Of a DNA stretch of 64,000 nucleotides, positions 34,449 to 41,954 are shown piece after piece. Where the stretch lies: assembly GCA_942491885.1 (NCBI GenBank), contig CALOCQ010000002.1, forward strand, positions 124,001-188,000, in the 5' to 3' direction. A model generated the notes under the pieces. The model saw only the letters and a list, made by a program, of their open reading frames with translations. It was not told the DNA's origin and made no database searches. A program made the position numbers and the translations under genes. The stretch's first letter is position 1, and the number at the start of each line of letters is the position of its first letter. Origin of the DNA: CALBPI01 sp942491885. GTDB taxonomy: Bacteria > Pseudomonadota > Gammaproteobacteria > Steroidobacterales > Woeseiaceae.

Positions 34449-35111
34449 ATGTCCGGCCCATGCAAACTGGCGGTGTTGATCTCCGGCTCGGGTTCCAACC
34501 TGCAGGCGTTGATCGACGCCGCATTCTCAAGCACGGCACCTTTTTCCGTGGTTGGCGTCATCAGCGACCAGCCGGATGCCTACGGCTTGACCCGTGCCGC
34601 AGCGGCAGGCATCCCAACCACCGTCGTGACGCGCGCGAGCGTGGCCAGCCGGGCGGCGTTCGACGCAGCACTTGCCGATGCCGTTGATGCACTGCAACCC
34701 GACCTCGTAATCCTCGCCGGATTCATGCGTATCATTGGCGGGCGGCTGATCGACGACTATGCAGGGCGCATGCTCAACATCCACCCCGCGCTACTGCCGA
34801 AATACAAGGGCCTGCATACGCATCAGCGCTGCCTCGACAATGGCGACCCGACACACGGCAGCACCGTTCATTTTGTCACCGCGGAACTCGATGGCGGCCC
34901 ACCCGTTGTGCAGGCGGTGTTGAATGTATCGTCGCAGGACAACAGCGCGTCGTTGGCAAAGCGCGTGCTGAGCCTCGAGCACGTAATTTTTCCGCTGGCC
35001 ACAAGCTGGTTCGCCGAGGGTCGGCTACGATTGGTAGACGGGCAGGCGCTGCTTGACGGCAAAGTGCTCAATGAACCGGTGGTAATGACCGCCGAGTCGC
35101 TGCTCTCATAG
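34449..35111 (+). CDS. purN: Phosphoribosylglycinamide formyltransferase
   Basis: Transfers a formyl group from 10-formyl-tetrahydrofolate to GAR, the third step of purine synthesis. The substrate loop VLISGSGSNLQALID is at residues 9-23. The catalytic block LAGFMRIIGG carries the formyl-folate site, and NIHPALLPKYKGLHTHQR contains the catalytic His. TVHFVTAELDGG follows with the catalytic Asp. Length is 220. It lies 3 bp after purM, with convergent dcd 9 bp downstream. Confidence 0.97.
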   Translation: MSGPCKLAVLISGSGSNLQALIDAAFSSTAPFSVVGVISDQPDAYGLTRAAAAGIPTTVVTRASVASRAAFDAALADAVDALQPDLVILAGFMRIIGGRLIDDYAGRMLNIHPALLPKYKGLHTHQRCLDNGDPTHGSTVHFVTAELDGGPPVVQAVLNVSSQDNSASLAKRVLSLEHVIFPLATSWFAEGRLRLVDGQALLDGKVLNEPVVMTAESLLS

Positions 35112-35120
35112 GTATGCGGA

Positions 35121-35687
35121 TCAGGCGCGCGGCACCGTCACGCCCGTTTGCCCCTGATACTTGCCGCCGCGATCCTTGTACGACACTTCACACGCCTCAT
35201 CAGACTCGAAAAACAACATTTGGGCGACGCCCTCGTTGGCATAAATCCGCGCCGGCAGCGGCGTGGTGTTCGAGAACTCCAGCGTCACGTGGCCTTCCCA
35301 TTCAGGCTCCAGCGGCGTGACATTGACGATGATGCCGCAGCGCGCATAGGTCGATTTGCCGAGACAAATCGTTAACACGTTGCGCGGGATGCGGAAGTAT
35401 TCGATCGTGCGCGCCAGCGCGAAGGAGTTCGGCGGAATGATGCAGGTTTCGGCATCCATATCGACGAAGCTGTTCTGGTCGAATGCCTTGGGATCTACAA
35501 TCGCCGAGTTGATGTTGGTAAACACCTTGAACTCGGTCGAGCAACGCACGTCATAACCGTAGCTGGATGTGCCGTAGGACACGATGCGGCGGCCATCCGT
35601 TTCGCGCACCTGTCCGGGCGCAAACGGCTCGATCATTTTCTGCTCGTCGGCCATCTGGCGAATCCAGCGATCTGACTTGATGCTCAT
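35121..35687 (-). CDS. dcd: dCTP deaminase
   Basis: Deaminates dCTP to dUTP, feeding dTMP synthesis. The 188-residue product has SIKSDRWIRQMA at the N-terminus, SYGTSSYGYDVRC, LGKSTYARCGI, and TPLEPEWEGHVTLEFSN with the catalytic Glu in the last block, all diagnostic of the trimeric Dcd. The ATG at 35687 forms a TGATG junction with the apbC stop; a TTG one codon upstream is less likely. It overlaps apbC by one base and is probably co-transcribed with it. Confidence 0.97.
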   Translation of the reverse strand: MSIKSDRWIRQMADEQKMIEPFAPGQVRETDGRRIVSYGTSSYGYDVRCSTEFKVFTNINSAIVDPKAFDQNSFVDMDAETCIIPPNSFALARTIEYFRIPRNVLTICLGKSTYARCGIIVNVTPLEPEWEGHVTLEFSNTTPLPARIYANEGVAQMLFFESDEACEVSYKDRGGKYQGQTGVTVPRA

Positions 35688-36793
35688 CAACTATCCTCAA
35701 TGACAATATTGGTAAAGGCGTGCGAATAATCGCGCCGTGATGCGGCCAGTGCCGCCGCCGTCGAAATCGCTATCTGGCGGTAGTGACGGGCATCCTCGCC
35801 GTCAGGATCCGCGACAACACTCGGCCGCCCGTCGTCGACAGCGGTGCGGATACCCAGCGACAACGGTAACTCGCCCAGCAGGCTGACCTCGGCGGCCTCC
35901 GCCAGCCGTTGACCGCCACCGCTGCCGAACAGCGACGCCACATCACCGCATTTCGGACATTTATAGAGACTCATGTTCTCAATAATGCCCAGCACGGGAA
36001 TGGACACCTTGCGGAACATCTCCAGGCCCTTGCGGGCATCGGACAAGGCAATATCCTGCGGCGTAGTGACAATAACCGCGCCCGCGACCGGCACGGTTTG
36101 CGACAGCGTGAGCTGGATATCGCCCGTGCCCGGCGGCATGTCGACAATCAGGTAGTCGAGATCGCGCCACTGTGTCTGGCGCAGCAATTGATTCAGGGCG
36201 CTGGTAACCATCGGGCCGCGCCAGACCATCGGCGCCGCTTCGTCGACCAGAAAGCCGATCGACATCACTTGCAGCCCGTACGCCTCCAGCGGGCGCAGCA
36301 ACTTGTCTTCGATGGTCTCGGGCTCGCGACCCAACAGGCCGAGCATGCGCGGCATGCTTGGCCCGTAAATATCGGCATCGAGAACACCAACCTGCGCGCC
36401 TTCTGCGGCCAGCGCCAGCGCCAGATTGACGGCCGTCGTCGATTTACCCACGCCGCCCTTGCCGGATGCGACCGCGATGATGTTGTTAATGCCCGGCAGT
36501 GGCTTCAACGAGCGCTGCACACCATAGGCCGGGATGCTGGTCTCGAACTGACACTGCACGTCGATATCGGACAGTGCGGTGTCGCCGGCCACGCTTGCGG
36601 CGACCGCGTCGGCTATCGCCGGCCAGAGGCTGGCGCACGGCAGCGGCATCTTCAGCGGCAGTCGCACGACCGACCCATCGAACTCGGGTGTGCCGGGCGC
36701 GTCGAGCTCACCCAATGTCTGTGAAGTGCCCGGCACGGTGACCTGCGCGGCAGCCGCGCTGACCCGTGCGCCGGTGTCTCGAGTAACCGCCAT
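35687..36793 (-). CDS. apbC: Iron-sulfur cluster carrier protein ApbC/Mrp
   Basis: A P-loop ATPase of the Mrp/NBP35 family that carries and delivers Fe-S clusters. The deviant Walker A is GKGGVGKSTT at residues 111-120. DADIYGPSMPRMLG and DYLIVDMPPGTGDIQLTLSQ are the second and third nucleotide-binding blocks. The cluster-binding CxxC is CPKCG near residue 280. The N-terminal region is a MIP18-like domain, partly degenerate, with CASLWPAIADAV. Length is 368. In E. coli mrp is divergent from metG; here metG is 5 kb away with the HEAT-kinase/pilT genes between them. Confidence 0.94.
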   Translation of the reverse strand: MAVTRDTGARVSAAAAQVTVPGTSQTLGELDAPGTPEFDGSVVRLPLKMPLPCASLWPAIADAVAASVAGDTALSDIDVQCQFETSIPAYGVQRSLKPLPGINNIIAVASGKGGVGKSTTAVNLALALAAEGAQVGVLDADIYGPSMPRMLGLLGREPETIEDKLLRPLEAYGLQVMSIGFLVDEAAPMVWRGPMVTSALNQLLRQTQWRDLDYLIVDMPPGTGDIQLTLSQTVPVAGAVIVTTPQDIALSDARKGLEMFRKVSIPVLGIIENMSLYKCPKCGDVASLFGSGGGQRLAEAAEVSLLGELPLSLGIRTAVDDGRPSVVADPDGEDARHYRQIAISTAAALAASRRDYSHAFTNIVIEDS

Positions 36794-37130
36794 TGCGCAA
36801 TCCTGCCTGCTGTTCGGGGCGCTAGTGTAACGGAATTGCGAATAGCGTCACATTTTTACGCGCATCCGGTGCGCGAGTGTGATGCATGCCTCAAAGCCGG
36901 ACGTATCGGGCGCGCCAATATGGCATAATCCAGCGCAATTGGGAGAGTTCAGATACAGCTGCGATCTGCGGGCGCAGCCCCGTCAAACGCGGCGACCAGG
37001 TCCGCGGATAAGTGGGACATTCAGTTCTCTTGGAGCAGATACACAGAATTATCTCAACGCCGGTGACTATTTTTTCCGGCGACGAACCGACAGGCGCGCG
37101 ATTGCGAACGGAATGCTGAACTGATCACCG
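36794..37130 (+). other. 337-bp intergenic leader between apbC and the HEAT-kinase gene
   Basis: No coding region is seen. A -10-like CATAAT lies at about 36923-36928 with no clear -35. Three perfect hairpins follow in the presumed leader: GCTGCG/CGCAGC (36958-36978); CGCGG paired with CCGCG at about 36988-37007; and CGCCGG/CCGGCG (37058-37081, loop containing six T). None is followed by a U-tract, so none is a canonical terminator. No known riboswitch consensus was recognised. It may be a long structured 5' untranslated region of the kinase gene. Confidence 0.45.
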
Positions 37131-39527
37131 ATGAAATTTCTGAGTGCCTTTAAAGCTGAGCGCCTGATCGAGCAGTTGATGTCTGAAGAGGACATCTACT
37201 CGCCGACGGCCGAGAAAGCGACCGAGAAGCTGAAGAAGCTCGGCCCCGGCGCTATTCCGCGCATCACCGATGCACTCGCCGGCGCGGACAAGAAACACAC
37301 CATGGCGCTTGTCGACATCCTGAGCGAACTGGCGTCAACAAAAACACTGATGCAATTCCTGCCCGGTTTGTCCGACGGCGACCAGCGCGTTGTATCCGGC
37401 ACCGCGTGGGCATTGTCGAGCAGTAAAATGGTCGATCCGACGGCGGTGCTCAAACTGCTGGACGAAGACGACGTCTCCACGCCGGCGGTGCTTGAGATCG
37501 TCAATTCCCACAAGGACCGGCTCAACGTCGCGGCACTGTTGTCGCGTGCCTATGATCTGGAGCCCAACGAGCAAGCGGTGCTGTTCCGGATGATCGGCAA
37601 CGTGGCGCGCGACGAGCATGTACCGGATTTACTGGCGCGTCTGACCGGCAAAGACCCGATGGTGCGTATCCATATCATCGATCTGCTGTCGCGCTTTAAC
37701 CGTCCGGATGTCGCCTCGGCGCTCGAGAATCAGCTGCGCAGCAACAACAAGATGATCCGCCAGTCCGCGCTAACGGCGCTCGGTCGAATGGACGGTGCGC
37801 GAAACATCAAGCTGATCTGCTCGCTGTTGCTCGACAACGACATCGACGTCCAGAACAAGGCGGTCGACGTTATCGTTCGGCTGAATCACCCCGACACCAT
37901 TCGCAACCTCATCCCCGCGCTGAAAGACGAGAACGAATATGCACGTCGGGCGGCGGTCGAGGTACTCAACGAGATAGGAACGCCGGATTCGATCAAGGAT
38001 CTGCTGCAAGCGGTTCGCGATGACGACTGGTGGGTGCGCGCGCGCGCCGCCGACGCGCTGGCCGAGATCGGCGGGCCGAGAGTCGTCAAAGCGGTCATGA
38101 AGCTTGTTCAGGACGAGGATCAGGAAATCCGCCGCGCCGCTATCGAGATACTGAACGCGACCAAAGACCCGCAGGCTCTCGAGCACCTGATCGCGGCGAC
38201 AAAAGACGAAGACTGGTGGGTACGTGAACGCGCCGTGGACGCGCTTGCCGAGATCGGCGATACGCGGGCGCTACCGGTGCTGACCAGCATGCTCGGTCAG
38301 AATGAGAAATCCGACCCGACTGTAATTCGAGCGCTGGGCAAGCTCGGCGACAGCAAGGTCGCGGCGAAACTCAAGCCCATGCTCAATGCCGGCGGCCGCG
38401 AAGTGCGCGTCGAGGCGATGAAAGCGATTGCGATGCTGGTCGGCGAGACGGACGTTGGGGCCGTGCGCAACGATCTGATCAAGCTGCAACATTCTGACGA
38501 CAAGCAATTGGCCGAAGCCGCCGACCTTGCGATGGAAACCCTGCAGACAAGATTCTCCGAAGAAGTGCGCAAACAGGACCGCAAGGCCGCCAAACTCTCC
38601 GAGGGTCAGGCCAAAACGCTGCTGATCAACGAAGAGGAAGTGAAGCAGGTTATGCGCGAGTCAGCAGCGCCTGAGTCCGGCCCGCTGGACATCTCAACGC
38701 TCGAGCCCGGTGCGCTGCTCGAGAACCGCTACCGCTATGTGAAGCGCATTGGTAAGGGCGCGTTCGGTACCGTATTGCTGATGGAAGACACGGTGGTCGG
38801 CGAGGAGCTGATTCTTAAATTCCTGAACCCGAATGTTTCATCCGACGAAGAAATGATGAAACGCTTCGTGCACGAGCTGAAATTCTCCCGTCGCATCACG
38901 CACCCGAACGTCATCCGCATTTATGACTTCCTGCACATCCAGGGCAACTATGCGATCTCGATGGAGTACTTCGACTCGCACACACTCGGCGCCGAGATTG
39001 CAGCGGCAAAGCCGATGCCATTCGAAAAGGCGCTGAAATTCTCGCGCGATATCGCCACCGGTATGACCGTTGCGCACAGCGCCGGCGTTATTCATCGCGA
39101 CCTGAAGCCGGCCAATATTCTTATCGACAAAACCGGCCTGCTGAAAATCGTCGACTTCGGTGTCGCGGCGGCGGCCAAGAGCGGCGATACCCAGCTGACC
39201 AAGACCGGTTACGTCATCGGCTCGCCGAAATACATGGCACCCGAGCAGATCCTCGGCAAGAAGGTCGACGAGACGGCCGACATCTATAGTCTGGGTGTCA
39301 TGCTGTACGAAATGGTTACCGGTTCGCCACCGTATACGCGCGGTGACCACATGTCGGTCATGTACCAACACGTTCAGGGCAAGGCCGCGCACTGCCAGGA
39401 ACTCAATGACAAGATCCCGGATGATCTGGCCGCGCTGGTGACCAAACTGATGACCGTCGACAAGGCCGGTCGACCGCAAAGCATGATCGACGTGCGCGAA
39501 GCTCTGGATGAGATCAAGGTAGGATAA
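37131..39527 (+). CDS. HEAT-repeat protein fused to a Ser/Thr protein kinase
   Basis: A 798-residue cytosolic protein. Residues ~1-465 are HEAT/PBS-lyase-type helical repeats, including two nearly identical units (DDDWWVRARAADALAEIG near 300 and DEDWWVRERAVDALAEIG near 362). A charged linker leads to a Hanks-type kinase from about residue 530: Gly loop IGKGAFGTVL (~539), catalytic Lys in ILKFLNPN (~563), HRDLKPANIL (~655), DFGVAA (~675) and APEQ (~703). All catalytic residues are intact, and the activation loop holds several Ser/Thr. There is no membrane segment. Two PilT-type ATPase genes follow 170 bp later, so control of pilus retraction is a plausible but unproven role. Confidence 0.92.
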   Translation: MKFLSAFKAERLIEQLMSEEDIYSPTAEKATEKLKKLGPGAIPRITDALAGADKKHTMALVDILSELASTKTLMQFLPGLSDGDQRVVSGTAWALSSSKMVDPTAVLKLLDEDDVSTPAVLEIVNSHKDRLNVAALLSRAYDLEPNEQAVLFRMIGNVARDEHVPDLLARLTGKDPMVRIHIIDLLSRFNRPDVASALENQLRSNNKMIRQSALTALGRMDGARNIKLICSLLLDNDIDVQNKAVDVIVRLNHPDTIRNLIPALKDENEYARRAAVEVLNEIGTPDSIKDLLQAVRDDDWWVRARAADALAEIGGPRVVKAVMKLVQDEDQEIRRAAIEILNATKDPQALEHLIAATKDEDWWVRERAVDALAEIGDTRALPVLTSMLGQNEKSDPTVIRALGKLGDSKVAAKLKPMLNAGGREVRVEAMKAIAMLVGETDVGAVRNDLIKLQHSDDKQLAEAADLAMETLQTRFSEEVRKQDRKAAKLSEGQAKTLLINEEEVKQVMRESAAPESGPLDISTLEPGALLENRYRYVKRIGKGAFGTVLLMEDTVVGEELILKFLNPNVSSDEEMMKRFVHELKFSRRITHPNVIRIYDFLHIQGNYAISMEYFDSHTLGAEIAAAKPMPFEKALKFSRDIATGMTVAHSAGVIHRDLKPANILIDKTGLLKIVDFGVAAAAKSGDTQLTKTGYVIGSPKYMAPEQILGKKVDETADIYSLGVMLYEMVTGSPPYTRGDHMSVMYQHVQGKAAHCQELNDKIPDDLAALVTKLMTVDKAGRPQSMIDVREALDEIKVG

Positions 39528-39697
39528 GCCGGCGGTTTCGCGGCCAAAGTGTGCTGCAGCTCACAGATATGCCTCATTCGGACCCCGAGACCCAAGCATG
39601 CACTTGCACCGCGGGCGGTGCTATCAGATAGTCTGGGCGCTGCGTTACGGGTTTTGAACCCGCCGCGCGACTATTTAGCAGGTAACGGCACAAAAAT

Positions 39698-40792
39698 ATG
39701 GCACGAATAGATGCCTTCTTGAAACTTGGCTTAGCGCAGGGCTGCTCCGACATCCATCTGGCCGTGGGCATACCGCCTATGTTGCGCATGAACGGCGACC
39801 TGATGCCGATCAAGTTCCGCGATCTGACCGATCAGGAGCTTAATAATTACGTCGCAGAAATTCTGACCAAGTCACAACAGGATCACTTTGCCGAGGGCAA
39901 TGATCTCGACTTCAGTTACGTTACCGAAGAAGGTGGGCGGTTCCGGGTCAACCTGTTCCGCAAAGACACCGGTATCGGCGCGGTCTTCCGGAGCATTCCA
40001 GCCGAAGTACCGACGCTCGAGAAGCTCGGGACGCCGCCCGTGATCGAGGCATTCTGTGACTATCACCAGGGCATGGTGCTGGTCACCGGCTCCACCGGCA
40101 CCGGTAAGTCAACGACGCTGGCGGCGATGATCAATCACCTGAACCAGACGCGAAACCTGAATATCATCAGCCTTGAAGACCCCATCGAATTCGTGCATCC
40201 GAGCAAACGCAGCCAGGTTATCCAGCGCGAATACGGTACGCACATCCCAAGCTTTGCAGCCGGGGTACGCGCGGCTATGCGGCAAGACCCGGACGTCATT
40301 CTGGTCGGTGAGATGCGCGACATGGAGACTATTTCGATGGCCATGACCGCCGCCGAAACCGGCCATCTGGTGCTCGGCACGCTGCACACGACCGGCGCGG
40401 TAAAAACGATCGACCGGATTATTGACGCGCTCCCCGGTGAGCTGCGCGAGCAAACAAAAAGCTTCCTGTCGCAGAGTCTCAAGGCGGTCGTGACACAGGT
40501 TCTGGTCAAGACACCCGGCGGTCAGGGCCGGCGCGCCATACACGAGATTCTCGTCAACACCAAAGCGGTCGCGAACCTGATCCTGTCCGATCAGACGCAC
40601 CAGATTAACGCGCAACTCCAGACCGGCAGCGAATTCGGCATGCAGACACTCGATCAGTCATTGATGGCGGCCATAGAGGCGCACGAGGTGGACCCTGATG
40701 ACGCATTCAAATACGCCAATGACAAACGCAAGTTCCAGCGCTTTGTCACTGATACCGCGCTGCTGCCAAAACTCGACATAGCCGGCGGGTAG
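39698..40792 (+). CDS. pilT: PilT-family type IV pilus retraction ATPase (first of a pair)
   Basis: A 364-residue hexameric secretion ATPase. ASDLHL-type N-terminal motif reads GCSDIHLAVGIPPMLRMNGD at residues 15-34. Walker A is GSTGTGKSTTLAAM near residue 131, the Asp box lies around LEDPIEFVHPSKRSQ, Walker B is DPDVILVGEMRD near 197, and the His box is LGTLHTTGAVKTIDRI near 227. It departs from canonical PilT at the C-terminus (KRKFQRFVTDTALLPKLD). A second PilT-type gene starts 6 bp downstream. No pilin, PilB or PilC gene lies in the window. Confidence 0.92.
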   Translation: MARIDAFLKLGLAQGCSDIHLAVGIPPMLRMNGDLMPIKFRDLTDQELNNYVAEILTKSQQDHFAEGNDLDFSYVTEEGGRFRVNLFRKDTGIGAVFRSIPAEVPTLEKLGTPPVIEAFCDYHQGMVLVTGSTGTGKSTTLAAMINHLNQTRNLNIISLEDPIEFVHPSKRSQVIQREYGTHIPSFAAGVRAAMRQDPDVILVGEMRDMETISMAMTAAETGHLVLGTLHTTGAVKTIDRIIDALPGELREQTKSFLSQSLKAVVTQVLVKTPGGQGRRAIHEILVNTKAVANLILSDQTHQINAQLQTGSEFGMQTLDQSLMAAIEAHEVDPDDAFKYANDKRKFQRFVTDTALLPKLDIAGG

Positions 40793-40798
40793 CGCATC

Positions 40799-41881
40799 AT
40801 GACTACACAAAACCGCGTTGTCAGAGTGATAGACCAGTACCTTCATGAGACCATCAAATCGCAGGGTTCCGATTTGCATTTCATGTCGGGAGATCCGCCG
40901 CGCATGCGCGTGCACGGCGAGCTCAAGGATTTGTCAGGCAAAGGGCTAAACCAGGCGCACGTCCACGATGCGCTTTACGAAATCATGAGTCCCGCTGTGC
41001 GACGTGAATTCGAAGCCAACGACAGCTGCGATTTCGCCTACGAAATTCCCGATGTAGCGCGCTTTCGCGTCAATGCGCTGCGCCAGTTGAACGGTATGGG
41101 CGCCGTGTTCCGTACGATTCCGACCAAGACAATGACGCTCGAAGAGCTGAATATGCCGGCGCCGGTAAGAAACCTGTGCCGCCAGCCGCAAGGCATGATC
41201 CTCGTCACCGGTAAGACCGGCTCGGGAAAGTCGACGACGCTTGCGGCGATGATCGACGAACTCAACGACCGGCTCAAAGGTCACATCCTGACCATCGAAG
41301 ACCCGATCGAATTCGTCCACAAGCGCAAAGGCTGCCTGATCTCGCAGCGCGAAATCGGCCGTCACAGTGGCAGCTTTGCAGAGGCGCTGCACTCGGCGAT
41401 GCGCGAGGACCCGGATGTCATTCTCGTTGGCGAGATGCGCGATCTGGAAACGATCAGCATCGCCGTCACCGCCGCCGAGATGGGCATCCTGGTTATGGGC
41501 ACGCTGCACACCAACGGTGCCGCACCGACGATTGACCGGATTATCAACTCATTCCCCTCGGATAAGCAGGGACAGATCCGCACCATGCTGTCGACGTCGC
41601 TGCGCGGCGTTATTTCGCAGCAGCTGATCCCGACCAAGGGCAAGCCCGGACGTATCGCCGCACTCGAAATCATGATCAACACACCGGCGATCAGCAACCT
41701 GATTCGTCAGGGCAAGATCGACCAGCTCGAGAACGCCATCCAGAGTGGCGGCGCACAGGGCATGAAGACGATGGATTCGGCGTTAATGGAGCTGTATGAC
41801 GGCGCCTTTATCTCGGGGCGCAACGCCTACGAGAACGCAATCAACAAAATGCGCTTCCAGCCAATCAAAGACAAAAGCTGA
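40799..41881 (+). CDS. PilT/PilU-family retraction ATPase (second of a pair)
   Basis: A 360-residue ATPase related to the previous gene. The N-terminus GSDLHFMSGDPPRMRVHGEL contains the PilT/PilU signature. Walker A is GKTGSGKSTTLAAM near residue 139, Walker B DPDVILVGEMRDLE near 205 and the His box MGTLHTNGAAPTIDRI near 234. It resembles the PilT type at HSGSFAEALHSAMREDPD. In most bacteria the partner of PilT is PilU; by position this would be PilU, but the sequence looks PilT-like, so I leave the symbol open. It starts 6 bp after the first pilT gene and is surely co-translated. Confidence 0.9.
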   Translation: MTTQNRVVRVIDQYLHETIKSQGSDLHFMSGDPPRMRVHGELKDLSGKGLNQAHVHDALYEIMSPAVRREFEANDSCDFAYEIPDVARFRVNALRQLNGMGAVFRTIPTKTMTLEELNMPAPVRNLCRQPQGMILVTGKTGSGKSTTLAAMIDELNDRLKGHILTIEDPIEFVHKRKGCLISQREIGRHSGSFAEALHSAMREDPDVILVGEMRDLETISIAVTAAEMGILVMGTLHTNGAAPTIDRIINSFPSDKQGQIRTMLSTSLRGVISQQLIPTKGKPGRIAALEIMINTPAISNLIRQGKIDQLENAIQSGGAQGMKTMDSALMELYDGAFISGRNAYENAINKMRFQPIKDKS

Positions 41882-41954
41882 CAGCCGGCGATAGCGCAAC
41901 CTGCACGCGCGGGCATGGCATAATGGATGCTGTTTGTTTCAGTGATCCTGCCTC

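Noticed and set aside
36930..37110. A known riboswitch class in the kinase leader
   Set aside because: I compared it by eye with c-di-GMP and guanidine riboswitch consensus features and found no match; only unassigned hairpins remain.
36900..41900. A complete type IV pilus system
   Set aside because: Only two retraction-type ATPases and a kinase are present. No pilin, assembly ATPase, platform protein or secretin was seen.
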